From assembly GCA_011390035.1 (NCBI GenBank), contig JAABTE010000163.1, forward strand, positions 1 to 6,051: a stretch of 6,051 bases of DNA, written 5' to 3'. This DNA comes from Desulfobacteraceae bacterium (GTDB lineage Bacteria; Desulfobacterota; Desulfobacteria; Desulfobacterales; JAABSP01). The notes under the pieces are model-generated. The model was given only the letters and a program-made list of their open reading frames with translations. It searched no databases and was not told where the DNA came from. The position numbers were made by a program, and so were the translations under genes. Below are positions 5,902 through 6,051 of the stretch, in pieces; within the stretch, counting starts at the first letter, position 1, and each line of letters starts with the position of its first letter.

Positions 5902-6051
5902 CTATCGCCTTCTTCCCACCAGCCGCCGGGCGGCCAGCTTCAGCGCGATGAACATGGCCACGCCGATGATCAGCAGGGATTCTATCGAGCCGCCGAAAAA
6001 GATCCAGATGCGGGTCTTCTGGACGAACAGGACCGCGCCGAAGGTGATGGC
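5902..6051 (-). CDS. C-terminal end of an unidentified membrane protein
   Basis: The last 49 codons and TAG stop of a gene that enters from the right edge. The peptide has two hydrophobic stretches, AITFGAVLFV and SLLIIGVAMFIALKLA, separated by QKTRIWIFFGGSIE. It ends in a basic cytoplasmic-type tail (RRLVGRRR). This is what the end of a multi-helix inner-membrane protein looks like, but I do not recognise the family and cannot say whether it is a TRAP permease subunit. Codon use is GC-rich like its neighbours. The next frame, the ATPase remnant, starts at the base after its stop, suggesting the two genes were once an operon. Confidence 0.6.
   Translation of the reverse strand, partial: AITFGAVLFVQKTRIWIFFGGSIESLLIIGVAMFIALKLAARRLVGRRR

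Overview
The window is GC-rich bacterial DNA with tightly packed genes and strong G/C preference at third codon positions. It holds a long methyl-accepting chemotaxis protein with almost no HAMP domain, a TRAP-type solute-binding protein, a DUF4126 membrane protein and a heptad-repeat PD-(D/E)XK protein. This mix fits a free-living Gram-negative bacterium, most plausibly a Desulfobacterota (deltaproteobacterial) lineage. That placement is inference from gene content; there is no rRNA or other marker in the window.

Left part (1-1902, minus strand): a three-gene cluster read right to left. A coiled-coil PD-(D/E)XK nuclease-fold protein (1902-1213) is followed after a short gap by a DUF4126 integral membrane protein (1155-448). 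That gene overlaps by ATGA a secreted protein whose C-terminus runs off the window (451-1). Two of the three genes carry in-frame tandem DNA repeats: 18-bp units in the signal peptide of the secreted protein and 21-bp units in the coiled coil of the nuclease-like protein. A divergent intergenic region (1903-2139) separates this cluster from the next gene and holds candidate promoters in both directions.

Centre (2140-4797, plus strand): an 885-residue chemoreceptor. Its extracytoplasmic part is unusually long and contains four related helical modules. They look like a tandem duplication of a two-module (HBM-like) ligand-binding unit. The second membrane helix leads almost directly into the signalling coiled coil.

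Right part (4727-6051, minus strand): a TRAP transporter periplasmic binding protein (dctP-like) whose 3' end overlaps the chemoreceptor 3' end by 71 bp on the opposite strand. Upstream of it lie a 44-codon remnant of a P-loop ATPase (an intact Walker A motif, then a stop) and the C-terminal end of an unidentified membrane protein. This points to a deletion or rearrangement that removed most of an ATPase gene just upstream of dctP. No TRAP membrane subunits (DctQ/DctM) are recognisable in the window.

The most noteworthy items are the duplicated sensor architecture of the chemoreceptor, its overprinted C-terminal tail, the hexapeptide-repeat signal peptide and the Walker A gene remnant. I saw no CRISPR array, tRNA, rRNA, insertion sequence or clear intrinsic terminator.
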